A stretch of DNA of 64,000 bases from Sphingopyxis sp. PET50 (GCF_025244705.1 NZ_CP104207.1:3472001-3536000); one strand, 5' to 3'; shown: positions 49,206-59,743, numbered from the stretch's first letter. The notes: generated by a model not told the origin, from the letters alone. A program made the numbers and translations.

Positions 49206-49728
49206 GCCGCGCCTCCTTCGCCGATCAGTTTCTGCGCCTTGGCGCGCCCGCGCAAGACCAGGGATTTGAGCGTGCCGAGCGGCACCCCCATGATCTCGGC
49301 GGCCTCGCCGTGCGACCAGCTATGGCCGAAGCAGAGGGTGAGCGCGGCGCGTTCCTGCGCCGACAGGCCGGCGAGCAGCCGGTCGGCGTCGATCGCGGCG
49401 TCGGTCGCGGGGTGCGGGTTGCTGGCGGCCGGCGCGTCGTCGCCGCGCAGCGCGAGGGTTTCGCGCCGCTTCGCCGTGCGCCGCTGGTCGAGGAACAGGC
49501 GCCAGCCGATCCCCATGACCCACGCCGCATAGCTCCCCTGCCCGCGATAATCCCGCGCATGGCTCCACGCGCGGACGAAGGCCTCCTGCGCCAGATCGTC
49601 GCCGTCGGCCTCGCTGCCCGCGGCGCGCGACAGGAAGGCGCGCAGCCGCCCCTCGTGCCGCAGCACGAGGAGCTGGAAAGCGGCGCGATCTCCCCCGGCA
49701 ACGCGCTGGTTGAGGGCCCAATCCTCAT
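49202..49728 (-). CDS. ECF-type RNA polymerase sigma factor (start frame unclear)
   Basis: About 174 residues. Region 2: AFQLLVLRHEGRLRAFLSRA, GDDLAQEAFVRAWSHARDYR and YAAWVMGIGWRLFLDQRR. Region 4: LSAQERAALTLCFGHSWSHG then AAEIMGVPLGTLKSLVLRGR, a normal helix-turn-helix. No in-frame ATG lies just before region 2. The ATG at 49728 overlaps the upstream stop (ATGA) and would be in frame if one base is missing near 49720-49726, the reading preferred here. Directs RNA polymerase to stress promoters. Part of a three-gene minus-strand operon. Confidence 0.85.
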
Positions 49729-50353
49729 CCGAGTTCAGCGGCCCGATCCTCGGCAGCCGCGGCGCGCGCGAGGCGGCGGCGGACGAGCAGGGCGATGCCG
49801 ACGAAGGCGGGGAAGAGCGCGGCGCCGAGCGGCGGCGCGGATCACCTGTTCGTGCCCCTGGATCAGCCCGAAACCCGCCATCGCGAGGCCGATCGCGAGC
49901 AGTACGAGGCCGTTGCGGTCCTCGTTGCTGGCGTTCGCGGTCGCGCCGCCCGCCGTCCATGGGCCGAGATGCTCATAGGGCTTGTTGAGCTTTTCGATCA
50001 GCGGGGAGACCGCGTCGGACTTCGCCTCGAGCGCGCGGCGGATCGAGCGGTGCATCATCCACGCATGGATCAGTCGCGCGAGCAGGAAGAAACCGACGAC
50101 GAACAGCGCGAGCATCGTGAGATTGTCGAGCAGGCGGAAGAAGCTGTCGCTGATCGCGACCAGTTCGGTGGTCGGCGGCGGCGGCGGCATGAAAGCGGCG
50201 ATATCGCGCGGGTCGATATAGGCGGCGACGTCGGACGGGCTGATCGACTGCGCCAGGCACCGTCAACGGGACGGTCGCCACGGCGGCGGCGGGCGGGGCC
50301 GCGGACGGCGCGGCGGTGGCGGCAGCCTGGGTCGCGGCCAGGATATGGAACAT
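49725..50353 (-). CDS. Membrane protein, DUF6249-like, first gene of the sigma operon (two frameshifts)
   Basis: ATG 50353 follows GGGAGAAAG. The N-terminus is Ala-rich and signal-like (MFHILAATQAAATAAPSAAP). Then SISPSDVAAYIDPRDIAAFM, a membrane helix (LDNLTMLALFVVGFFLLARL), a soluble part with EKLNKPYEHLGPW, a second helix (LVLLAIGLAMAGFGLIQG) and a third ([16 protein letters not shown]). Extra bases near 50250-50261 and 49821-49832 break it; repaired length is about 208 residues. The order with a sigma factor behind it resembles DUF6249 loci. The family call is tentative. Confidence 0.6.
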
Positions 50354-50555
50354 CGTCTTTCTCCCTGCATGCCCCGGGGGCATGGTGAAACCACAGGCGG
50401 CGACCGCGGGCAAGGCCGCTTGACCGGGCCGCCCCGGGGAGAGCGGAGGACCGGCCGGGAACCGCGTCGCGGTCGCCGCAAGGACCGGCTGTCAGGGCCG
50501 GTCAGGGAGTAGACGGTGCGGGGATGGGGTTTGGATGCGGGGGAGCGAATTTTTT

Positions 50556-50684
50556 CGCCCTCCCCTTCAGGGGAGGGCAGCGAGACTTACGAACTTGTTC
50601 GTTAGTCGCAGCAGGTGGGGTCCATCGGCCTCGCGCAAGGCCGCCGGACCCCACCCCAACCCCTCCCCTGAAGGGGAGGGGCTT
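50556..50684. repeat. Mosaic GC-rich hairpin repeat, copy 3
   Basis: CCCTCCCCTTCAGGGGAGGG, then GCAGCGAGACTTACGAACTT with its hairpin partner, a palindrome around GGCCTCGCGCAAGGCC and a last hairpin CCCCTCCCCTGAAGGGGAGG. The same order of modules as at 55440. It ends at the stop of the outer-membrane factor gene and probably terminates it. The bases 50354-50555 upstream hold nothing recognised beyond the likely sigma-operon promoter region. Confidence 0.72.
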
Positions 50685-52092
50685 TTAGCTTGCATTCCAC
50701 CGCCCCCCGAGCGCGCGGAACAGGTCGACCTGCGCATCGGCGATCCGTGCATCGGCCAGCGCCAGCGCGCCTTCGGCCTCGGCGAAGGTGCGTTCGGCGT
50801 CGAGCGCCGCGAGGCCGTCGATCGCGCCTTCGCGCTGCTGGGCGCGGGTGATCTTCACCGCGATCCCGGCCTCGTCGCGCGCCGATTGCAGCGCGGTGCG
50901 TCGGTCGAGCATGTGCGCGTAGGACGACAGCGCGGTCTCGGTTTCCTCGAGCGCGCGCAGCACCGTGCCGTCGAAGGTCGCAAGCGCGGCCTGGCTGTCG
51001 GCCTCCGCCCCGTCGATGCGCGCCCGCGCCGCTTCCTGGTTGAGGAAATTCCAGCTGATCAGGGGGCCGAGCAACCAGCGCAGCGGCCCGCCGCCAAAGA
51101 GATCGCCGAGGCCCGAGCTGGTCTGGCCTACCGAGGCGCCGAGCGTGACCTTGGGGTAAAGGTCGGCGGTCGCGACGCCGATGCGCGCGGTGGCGGCGGC
51201 GAGGCGGCGTTCGGCGGCGGCCACGTCAGGCCGCCGCGCGAGCAGCGCGGCGCCGTCGCCGACCGGGATCGGCTGGTCGAGGCGCAAGGTCGTCGTGCGC
51301 GCGGCGGCAATCGGCGGCAGGTCGGCGGGGGTCCGCCCGGTGAGCGTCGCGAGGCGGAAGAGCGCCGCGTCGCGTTCGGCGGCGATCGCGGGGATGTCGG
51401 CGGCGCGCTGGTTGCGCAAGGCGGCGACGCGCGCGGTGTCGAGGCGGGTGGTGAGGCCTACCTCGGCGCGGCGCGCGGTGAGTTTCACCGACTGGTCGAG
51501 CAGCGCGACGATCCTTTCCGCAACGCCGAGCCGTTCGGCCGACGAAGCGGCATCGGCATAGGCGCGCGCGGTTTCGGCGGCGACGGTCACCCGGACAGCA
51601 TCGGCATCGGCCTCCGCCGCCGCGACGTCGCCGCGCGCCGCCTCGACCCCGCGGCTGACGCGCCCGAACAGATCGACCTCATATCCGACGGTCAGCCCGG
51701 CATCGACCTGCCACCCCTCGCGGTCGGCGCCCGGGGGCACCGCGCCTTCGCTGGCGCGGCCATAGGTGGCGCTCGGCGCCGAGGTTGGTGCTGGGCAGCC
51801 GGTCGCCGCGCACTTCGCGCAGGCTCGCGCGCGCCTTGGCGATGCGTGCCGCCGCGACGCGGACGTCGGTGTTGGCGGCGAGTGCGTCGGCGATCAGGGT
51901 GTCGAGCACCGGGTCGTTGTAGAGCCGCCACCAGTTGGCGTCGGCGGGCGCGGTGCTGGTGACGCCTGCCCTGGTCGAGAGGAAGGGGCCGGACGCCGTC
52001 ACGGGGGAGGGAGGGGCGACGAAGTCCGGCCCGACCGCGCACGCGGCGAGCGCGAACGCGGATAGGGTGGTGAGCATGGTGCGAAGGATCAT
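50685..52092 (-). CDS. RND efflux outer-membrane factor, NodT/OprM lipoprotein (one frameshift)
   Basis: Start ATG 52092 (MILRTMLTTLSAFALAAC); LAAC is the lipobox and Cys18 the lipid anchor. VGPDFVAPP after it is the usual opening of NodT-type channels. Two long OEP repeats follow (TLIADALAANTDVRVAAARI; RADIPAIAAERDAALFRLAT-like regions; RPDVAAAERRLAAATARIGV; DLYPKVTLGASVG). One extra G at about 51768-51780 (GCCGAGCGCC) splits it; repaired length is about 468 residues. It forms the trimeric exit duct of the pump. Last gene of the efflux operon. Confidence 0.9.
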
Positions 52093-52129
52093 CGGGGATC
52101 TCCTTTCTTGTATCTCAAAAGCAGCCCTG

Positions 52130-52213
52130 TGCCCCTGCGTAGGCAGGGGCCCATCACCGGTCGGTTCCGCCTTGCACGGGCCGGTGATGGGTCCCCGCCT
52201 TGGGGACACGGGG
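52130..52213. repeat. Palindromic GGGGCCCATCACCGG repeat
   Basis: CAGGGGCCCATCACCGG pairs with CCGGTGATGGGTCCCCGCC to make a long hairpin that fills the gap between the RND pump and the outer-membrane factor genes. Same family as 27716-27802. It may uncouple expression of the two genes. Confidence 0.68.
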
Positions 52214-52215
52214 TG

Positions 52216-55200
52216 TCACTCGGCGGGCTGCAGCGCGGGTTCGGCATGACCGCCGCGGCCCCGGAGGGCCGCGATGCGGTCGCCAAGCGTGCGGCAGACG
52301 ACATAGAAGGTGGGGGTGAAGAGCAGGCCGAAGGCGGTGACTCCGATCATCCCGAAGAAGACCGCGGTGCCGAGCGCCTGGCGCAGCTCCGCCCCCGCCC
52401 CGCTCGCGATCAGCAGCGGCACCGCGCCGAGGATGAAGGCAAAGCTGGTCATCAGGATCGGGCGCAGACGGTCGCGCGCGGCGCGCACCGCCGCCTCGAC
52501 CGGCGACAGCCCGTCCTGTTCCTCGGCCTGTTTGGCGAATTCGACGATCAGGATCGCATTCTTCGCCGCAAGCGCGATGAGCACGACGAGCCCGATCTGC
52601 GTCAGGACATTATTGTCCATGCCGCGCAGGTTCACCCCGGCCATCGCCGCGAACAGGCACATCGGCACGATCAGGATGATCGACAGCGGCAGGGTGACGC
52701 TTTCATATTGCGCCGCGAGCACGAGAAAGACGAAGACCACCGCGAGGCCGAAGACCAAAGCCGCGGTGCTGCCCGCCGCCTTTTCCTGGAAGGCGATGCC
52801 GGTCCATTCGGTGCCGTAACCCTCGGGCAGCGTTTCCGCCGCGAGCTTTTCCATCGTCGTCAGCGAGGCGCCCGAGCTGTACCCCGGCGCGGTGTCGCCA
52901 TCGACCTCGACCGCCGGGAAGAGGTTGTAGCGCACGACGCGGTATGGCCCCGTTTTGTCCCTGAAGGTCGCGACCGAGCCGATCGGCACCATCTGGCCCG
53001 AGTTCGAGCGGGTCTGGAGATTGGCGATATCGGCGACGGTGCGGCGATAGGGGGCGTCGGCCTGCGCGGTGACGCGATAGGTGCGGCCGAGCAGGTTGAA
53101 ATCGTTGACGAAGGCCGAGCCGAGATAGACCTGCAACGCCTCGAACACGCGTTCGGGGGGGACGCCGAGCAGGTTCGCCTTGGCGCGGTCGATGTCGGCA
53201 TAGACGCGCGGACTAGTGGTGTCGAAGAAGGTGAAGACCTGCGCCAGCCCTTCGGTCTGGTTCGCCTGACCGATCAGCTTGCCGCTTTCCTCGGCGAGCT
53301 TCTGATAGCCGTGGCCGCCGCGGTCCTGCACCATCATGCGGTAACCGCCCGCCGAGCCGATGCCCTGGATCAGCGGCGGCGGGATGACGATCACGCGCGC
53401 TTCGGTGATGTCGGCGACGTCGGCCCGCGCCTCCTCCATGATCTGCTCGAAGCTGACACCGAGCTTCTTCCTTTCCTCGAAGCTCTTGAGCGGGAAATAG
53501 GCGGCGGCGGCGTTGGGGGCGAGCGTCTGCGATGGGCCGTCGAAGCCCGCGAGCATCACCGATCCCAATATGCCGTCGTTGGGCAGGATGCGCCCCGCGA
53601 CCTTGCGCAGCACCGCGTCGGTGCGCTCGACCGAGGCGCCCGAGGGGAGCTGGACGACCGCGAGGAAATAACCCTGGTCCTGCGCCGGGATGAAACCCGT
53701 GGGCGTCGCCCAGAACAGGCCGAGCGGTCGCTGCGATCAGCCCCGCGTAGGTCGCCATCATCTTTTTCGGCGCGCGGACGAATTTCGCGGTGAGCGCGGC
53801 ATAGGTCTCGCCCAGCCGTTCGAAGCCGCGGTTGAAGGCATCGCCGGCGCGCCGGACGAGTTGCTGGACGCGGTTGCCCTCGCCCGCGCGGCGCGTGCGG
53901 CTTCAGCAGGATCGCGGCGAGCGCGGGCGACAGGGTGAGCGAGACGACCAGCGAGATGATCGTCGCTGTCGAGATGGTCACCGCGAACTGCTGATAGAAG
54001 GCGCCCGACAGGCCGGTGAGGAACAGGGTGGGCACGAACACGGCGCAGAGCACGAGGACGATCGCGACGAGCGCGCCCGACACCTCGTCCATCGAGGTCT
54101 TCGCCGCTTCGAGCGCGGAGAGGCCGCGTTCGAGGTTGCGCTCGACATTCTCGACCACGACGATCGCGTCGTCGACGACGATGCCGATCGCGAGCACCAG
54201 CCCGAAGAGCGACAGGTTGTTGAGGCTGTAGCCGAAGGCGGCGAGCACCGCGAAGGTGCCGACGAGCGAGATCGGGATCGCGACGATCGGGATCACCGCG
54301 GCACGCCATTTCTGGAGGAAGACGAGGATGACGAGCACGACGAGGATCATCGCCTCGATCAGCGTGTCCTTCACCGCGTCGATCGACTGCTCGATGAATT
54401 TGGTGGGGTTGTAGATGACGCGATATTCGAGGCCCTTCGGGAAATCCTTCGCCATCGCCTGCATCTCGGCCTCGACCGCCTCGGCGGCGGCGAGCGCGTT
54501 CGAGCCGGGACGCTGGAACACCGCGACGATCACCGTCGGGTCGCCCGACAGATAGGTGTTGCTGTTGTAATCCGACGCGCCGAGCTCGACGCGCGCGACG
54601 TCGGCGACGCGGACCTGGCGCCCGTCGGCGTCGGTGCGGATCACGACTTCGGCGAATTGCTGCGGGTCGACGAGGCGGCCCTGCGTTTCGACGTTGAGCT
54701 GATAGGCGCCGCCGCTGGCATAGGGCGGCTGGCCGAGCGAGCCCGACGCGACCTGGACATTCTGCGCGCGCAGCGCCGCGACGATCTCGCCCGCGGTCAG
54801 GTCGAGCTGCGCGGCGCGGCCGGGGTCGATCCACACGCGCATCGCATAGTCGCGCGCGCCGAACAGCCGCACGTCGCCGACCCCGTCGATACGGCTCAGC
54901 CGGTCGCGGACCTGGGTCAGCGCATAGTTGGAGATATAGCCGCGATCGAGCGACTTGTCGGGCGAGACGAGATTGACGACGGTCAGGAAGTCGGGCGAGG
55001 TCTTGCGCGTGACGACGCCGAGCCGCTGCACCTGTTCGGGCAGGCGCGGGACGGCGATGGCGACGCGGTTCTGCACCAGCACCTGCGCGGCGTCGAGGTC
55101 GGTGCCGATCCTGAAAGTCACGGTGATGGTGAGGTTGCCGTCGCCGGTCGACTGGCTCGACTGATAGAGCATGTTGTCGACTCCGTTGATCTCCTGCTCA

Positions 55201-55400
55201 ATCGGCGCCGCCACGGTTTCGGCGACGGTTTCGGCCGAGGCGCCGGGATAGTTGGCGGTGACCGTGACCGTCGGCGGCACGATGTCGGGATATTGCGAGA
55301 CGGGCAGCGACCAATAGGCGATCGCGCCGACGAGGGTGATGATCACCGCGATGACCGCGGCGAAGATCGGCCGGGTGATGAAGAAACGCGACAGGCGCAT
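52216..55400 (-). CDS. RND multidrug efflux pump, HAE1/AcrB type (two frameshifts)
   Basis: About 1060 residues when repaired. MRLSRFFITRPIFAAVIAVI is the standard AcrB-like start. The first half has NGVDNMLYQSSQSTGDGNL and the TM4 motif GIVVDDAIVVVENVER, with the proton-relay Asp pair in VDDAIV. The second half carries FIPAQDQGYF and GLVVLIALAAKNAILIVEFA (relay Lys). Frames break near 53881-53897 and 53721-53731, each cured by deleting one base. It pumps drugs or lipophilic compounds through the outer-membrane factor. Inner membrane, trimeric. Confidence 0.93.
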
Positions 55401-55439
55401 GACGGGCTCCCCTGTGGAGGATCGGAAGAATAATATCTG

Positions 55440-55563
55440 ATCTCCCTCCCCTTCAGGGGAGGGCAGCGAGACTTGGGCGCTTGCGCCCTAGTCGCAGCGG
55501 GTGGGGGCCAGGGCCTTGCGCTATGCCGCAGGCCCCCACCCCCCCTGAAGGGGAGGGGCTTTA
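55440..55563. repeat. Mosaic GC-rich hairpin repeat inside the efflux operon, copy 4
   Basis: CCCTCCCCTTCAGGGGAGGG, GCAGCGAGACTTGGGCGCTT hairpin, GGGTGGGGGCCAGGGCCTTG and a final CCCCCTGAAGGGGAGGGG. It fills the whole gap between the membrane fusion protein and the pump genes, so it may act as a partial terminator or processing site between them. Confidence 0.72.
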
Positions 55564-55567
55564 GGCG

Positions 55568-56846
55568 TTACCTTGCGAAGGTCGCGTCGCCGATCAACGC
55601 GGTGCTTGGCGGCGCCTCCGCAGCGGCGGTCGGCGCGATCTTGCCGGGCTTGGTCTGCACCTTCGTTCCCGGCGCCGCGAGCTGGGTGCCGGTGATGACG
55701 ATGCGGTCGGTGGGAGCGAGGCCCGATCGCACGACGCGCAGGCCGTCGACGACGGGGCCGAGCGTCACCTCGCGCGCCGCGACCTGGCCGTCCTTGGCGA
55801 CGACCAGCGCGATCTTGCGCGCCTGGTCGGTCTGGATCGCGGCGTCGGGGACGAGCAGCGCGCGTTCCTTGGCGCCGGTCGACAGACGCATGTTGCCGAA
55901 CATGCCGGGCGACAGGAAGAGGTCGGGGTTCGACAGCACCGCGCGGCCGCGGATCGTGCCCGAGCGCGGGTCGATGCCGTTGTCGGTAAAGTCGAGCCTG
56001 CCGGTGCGGCTGTAGCCCGTCTCGTCCTGCAACTTGACCTCGACCGTCGCGCCGCCGGCTGCCTTCGGCCTCGGCGCGCTTGGCCTTCAGGAACAGGCCT
56101 TCGGAGCCGTTGAAGCCGAAATAGATCGGGTCGAGCGCGTTGATCGTCGTGAGCAGGCTGCCGCCCTGTCCTTCGCCCGCGGCGACGAGGTTGCCCGCAT
56201 CGACGCGGCGGTCGGATATGCGGCCGCTGATCGGCGCGCGCACCTGGGTGAATTCGACGTCGAGCGAGCGCGAGCGAACCCGGGCATCGGCCGCCGCGAG
56301 CGCCGCCGAAGCGGCGCGGACGCGCGCGTTCAACTGGTCGAGATCGCTCTGCGACACCGCCTCGTCGGCGATCAGCCGGTTGGCGCGGGCGAGGTTGACG
56401 CGCGCGAGTTCGAGGTCGCTGCGCGCGCTCGCGGCATCGGCGCGTGCTTCGGCGAGCGCGGCATTGAAGGGCCGCGCGTCGAGGGTGAAGAGCAATTGGC
56501 CCTTGCGGACGATCTGGCCGTCGGTGAAGTGGACGCCGACAAGTTCGCCCGAGACGCGCGGGCGCACCTCGACCGCACGGCTCGCCTCGAAGCGGCCGAC
56601 ATAATCGTCCCATTCGGTAATGTCGCGCACCAGCGGCGCGGCGACGGTGACGATCGGGACTGGCGGCGCGGCGACCGCTTCGTTGGTGCGGCTGGCGAGC
56701 GTGTAACCGCCGGCGACGAGGAGCGCGAGCGGCAGGCCGATCAGCGCGCCGCGGTGCCAGCGGCCGGGCTTTCTGGCGGGGCCGGCACCGGGGACGTGGC
56801 CGACTTCGCGCGCCTTGGTCCGGTCGAAGGGGGAGAGCATGTTCAT
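55568..56846 (-). CDS. RND efflux membrane fusion protein (one frameshift)
   Basis: MNMLSPFDRTKAREVGHVPG leads to a membrane anchor (ALIGLPLALLVAGGYTLAS). The adaptor has the lipoyl halves (VEVRPRVSGELVGVHFTDGQ with VRKGQLLFTLDARPF), an alpha hairpin (residues about 110-180) and the beta-barrel (DFTDNGIDPRSGTIRGRAVL). One extra C at about 56051-56064 (AGCCGGCGG) splits it; repaired length about 425 residues. It bridges the pump to the outer-membrane factor. It starts 5 bp after the small upstream gene. Confidence 0.9.
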
Positions 56847-56851
56847 TATCG

Positions 56852-57265
56852 TTACTTTCGGAAGAGGCGCGCGCTGAGCACTTCGGCGACGCGGCGGCCG
56901 AGCATGTCATAATGGTCGGGGGTGAAACCGGCGGCGAGGAAGTCGTCGATCTGGGCGCTGGTCACCGCATAGCCATAGTGCCAGGTCAGCACCGCCATGC
57001 GGCGCAGCGCCTCCAGCCTCGGGTCGGCCAAGCGGCGGCTATAGCTTTCGCCGAAGATCGCGCCGAGCAGCTTGCCGAGCCGGCCGGGCTCGCGGAGCGA
57101 TGATGGCCGGTCGTGACGAGCGAGCATCACGACCGACCATTCGAGCGCCGAAAAGCCAGCGGGTTTGGCTTTGGGCGCTGCGGGGGCCGCCACGGGGGCA
57201 AGGGCGGCGACCCGGGAGGGAGCAAGCGCGAAATCGAGCGCTTCGTTGACGGCAAGATAGGCCAT
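56852..57265 (-). CDS. Unknown 137-residue protein heading the efflux operon
   Basis: ATG 57265 with a strong AAGGAGGATCC RBS; the in-frame Met further upstream lacks one. MAYLAVNEALDFALAPSRVA, an Ala/Pro linker, then a helical domain (FSALEWSVVMLARHDRPSSL, RLGKLLGAIFGESYSRRLAD, ALRRMAVLTWHYGYAVTSAQ, FTPDHYDMLGRRVAEVL). No membrane helix and no known family. Its place as first gene under the TetR-controlled promoter ties it to the pump, perhaps as a cytoplasmic accessory or sensor. Confidence 0.7.
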   Translation of the reverse strand: MAYLAVNEALDFALAPSRVAALAPVAAPAAPKAKPAGFSALEWSVVMLARHDRPSSLREPGRLGKLLGAIFGESYSRRLADPRLEALRRMAVLTWHYGYAVTSAQIDDFLAAGFTPDHYDMLGRRVAEVLSARLFRK

Positions 57266-57511
57266 GGCGGATCCTCCTTGGACGGGAATGCCGGGCACAA
57301 GGGGGCTTACGCCCCGGGACGCTTGCGCCCGGCGAGGGGAGATTATGGATGAACGGAAGGGTCCGGCCGCCGTGTCAAAACGGGGTCCGTCACCTGCCGA
57401 TGATATCTGATTGTTTGCCCGGGTGGTCCCTAGGCGGTTTTACATGTCCTGGTGCGCATCGGCGTTCCCTTCGCTTCGTCGCAGCCGGTCAAACCGTCCA
57501 GCCACCTTCTG

Positions 57512-57569
57512 TACTATGCGGTATATAACTTGAATCGGAGTCGCGTCAAGAGTTTTATACCGTACGGTA
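57512..57569 (-). promoter_or_regulatory. Efflux operon promoter with two TetR-type operators
   Basis: On the minus strand TTGACG (57544-57549) and TATATA (57522-57527) are 16 bp apart, a good -35/-10 pair. Just upstream of the -35 lies the perfect palindrome TACCGTACGGTA (57558-57569). A second, imperfect copy, TACCGCATAGTA read on the minus strand (57512-57523), overlaps the -10. A third copy lies at the start of the tetR gene. A repressor bound here would block the promoter. The leader to the first start codon is about 250 bp and shows nothing else I can name. Confidence 0.72.
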
Positions 57570-57591
57570 CGAAATATTTTTAATCCGCCGT

Positions 57592-58215
57592 TCAGGCACT
57601 CGGCCAGAGCGCGAGGCTGGTGTCGACCAGCCGTTCGAGTTCTTCGCGCGACGCGCCGGCGTCGGCCTGGACCGTGATCCCCTGGAGGATAGCGTAGAGC
57701 AGGCTGGTCAGCCCTTCGGGGTCGATATGCGCCGGGATGTCGCCCTCGGCCCTGGCGCGTTCGAATCGTTCGACGAGCGCGTGCTGCGACGAGGCGCGGC
57801 GGCGGATGACGTCGGCCCTGATCGATTCGGCCTCGGGGCTGCAGGCGAGCGAACTGATCAGCCCCATGCAGCCGTGCGGCTCGCCCTCCGCGGCGTGGAC
57901 GTCGACCCCGCCGCGCAGATAATATTCGGCGACGCCGCGCGCGGTCGGCTGTTCGAGCGCGGCGCGCGTATATTCGAGCTTTTCCTGCTCATAGAGGTCG
58001 AGCGCCTTGTGAAACAGGGCCTCCTTGTTGCCGAAGGCGGCGTAGAGGCTGGGCTTGGTGATGCCCATCGCCTCGGTCAGGTCGGTCATCGACGCGCCGT
58101 CATAGCCCTTCGACCAAAAGACGTGGAGCGCCTCGGCGAGCGCCTTGTCGACGCAAAATTCGCGCGGGCGGCCCTTTTGCGCAGCGGCCGGGGCGGGGAT
58201 GACTTCCTGTTCCAT
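57592..58215 (-). CDS. TetR family repressor, likely of the RND operon
   Basis: 207 residues. N-terminal helix-turn-helix at about residues 20-65 (ALHVFWSKGYDGASMTDLTE then AMGITKPSLYAAFGNKEALF), matching the AcrR/TetR_N signature. C-terminal ligand domain with GGVDVHAAEGEPHGCMGLIS, typical of the TetR_C_33-like group. It lies directly upstream of the efflux operon on the same strand, and palindromes of one type occur at both promoters, pointing to control of the pump and of itself. Confidence 0.9.
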   Translation of the reverse strand: MEQEVIPAPAAAQKGRPREFCVDKALAEALHVFWSKGYDGASMTDLTEAMGITKPSLYAAFGNKEALFHKALDLYEQEKLEYTRAALEQPTARGVAEYYLRGGVDVHAAEGEPHGCMGLISSLACSPEAESIRADVIRRRASSQHALVERFERARAEGDIPAHIDPEGLTSLLYAILQGITVQADAGASREELERLVDTSLALWPSA

Positions 58216-58226
58216 AACGGTCGGTA
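58215..58226 (-). promoter_or_regulatory. Operator-like palindrome at the tetR start codon
   Basis: TACCGACCGTTA on the minus strand resembles TACCGTACGGTA of the efflux promoter and touches the ATG of tetR. An AT-rich ATATTATA (58227-58234) next to it could be the -10, which would leave a very short or absent leader. Supports autoregulation. Confidence 0.6.
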
Positions 58227-58274
58227 TATAATATGCCTCCCGCGAAAGTCCAGAGGGGCACAGCTAACGTCGGC

Positions 58275-58301
58275 TCCCCTCCCGCAGGCGGGAGGGGATA
58301 T
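58275..58301. repeat. Short CCCCTCCCGCAGGCGGGAGGGG hairpin
   Basis: A single hairpin module of the mosaic repeat family between tetR and the FAD-protein gene, 25 bp beyond the stop of the latter; a likely terminator for that minus-strand unit. Confidence 0.65.
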
Positions 58302-58325
58302 CCGTTTATCCCTCCGACACTAGTC

Positions 58326-59743
58326 TTAAAGACCCTCGCCCCCCGTCCAATGCGCATTGACCAGCCGGCGGGCGAGCGCGGCGACCTGGGTGCGGATGTC
58401 GGGGACCGCCACCACCTCCCACAGATCGCCGCGCGTCATCGGGCCGATCGCGAGGATATGTTCGGACGGGCGGCCGGTCTGGCCGACGATATGACCGTCG
58501 CGGTCGATATCGAGGCCGAGGCGCAGCGCGTCGGGACGGATCAGCCCCTGCTTGAGCAGGCGGCGCACGAGCGGGTCGCTGGCGCGGAGTAGGTCGCCCT
58601 GCGGCCCGGTGCAGTTGATGATCCGCGCGACGTCGAGCCGCTGGCGCTCCTCTTCGCCGCGCGGGCGCCAATGGACCGCGACCGATTCGGGCTCGCTGAC
58701 GACATCCTCGATCTTGCCGGCGCGAAAGACGAGCTGGCGGCTGCGAATCAGGCCCTCGATGCGGTCGGCGACCTCGGGCGCGAGGCGGTGGCGGTGGACG
58801 TCCCAGAAGGGGCGCAGGTGGCGCAGGAAGCGCGCGCGCTTCTCCGCATCGGCCGACGCCCACATCATCTGGGTGATCGGGCGGATCGAATCGACCGCGA
58901 GGCGCCAGTCGCTCGCCTTCGCCTCCTGCCGCGCCCAGCGCACCAGTTCGGACAGTTCAGGCGCGGGCTTGGCGAGCACCGGGCGCACGGGCGCAAGGCC
59001 GTCGACATGGCGATGCGGGCGCAGGCCGCGGCGCGACATGGCGACGATCCGGCCGCCGAAACCGTTCGAGGTGAGCCGCAGGATGACGTCGATCGCGGTG
59101 AGCCCGGTGCCGACGACGAGCACTGCCTGGTGCGGCCGCAGCCCTTCGGCGAGCGGGCTGGCCCAGGGATCGCCGACATAGCGCCAGGGGGTCAGCCCGG
59201 CGCCAGCGATCGCGGGATGATCGTGCGGCGGCAGGTTGCCGATCGCGAGCACCGCCTTGTCGGCCTCGACCAGCCCGCCGTTGACAAGGCCGAGCGTGAC
59301 CTTGCCGCCGCGCTCCTCGATATCGAGCACCTCGTCGTCGATCAGCTGCAGCCGCTGCGGCCATATTTCTCCATCGCCGCGGCGAGCGTCTCGCGCAGAT
59401 ATTGGCCATAGGTCGCGCGGCTGACGAACGCCCCATTTCGGCTGAGGTCGCAGCCCAGCCCCCGCGCCGCCAGCCAGTCGCAGAAATGGCCGGGGCGATC
59501 GGGAAAGGCGCTCATATTGCCCGCGCGGACGTTGAGCAGATGCGTCTGGTCGAAGCTGCTGTAGGCGACCCCGGCGCCGATGCGCCGCCGGTCGCGCTCG
59601 ATCAGCAGGACCTCGACATCCTCCTGTTCGAGCAGGTTGATCGCGAGCAAGGTGCCCGAAAAGCCGGCGCCGACGATGGCGACGCGCGTGGCGGTGCGAA
59701 AGCGCGGGCGCGGACCCTGCAACATGGTGCCGTCGAACTTCAC
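58326..59743 (-). CDS. FAD/NAD(P)-binding protein, COG4529/YdhS-like (one frameshift)
   Basis: GTG start at 59743 overlaps the TauD stop (GTGA), giving coupling; an ATG at 59725 is the alternative. Rossmann motif VAIVGAGFSGTLLAINLLEQ, then LLIERDRRRIGAGVAYSS, and further on VLAIGNLPPHDHPAI, AVLVVGTGLTAIDVILRL and INCTGPQGDLLRASDPLV. This is the pattern of the FAD/NAD(P)-binding YdhS-like family, related to N-hydroxylating monooxygenases. One base is missing near 59355-59362 (GGCCG for GGCCCG). Repaired length is about 472 residues. Probably works with the dioxygenase encoded before it. Confidence 0.85.
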
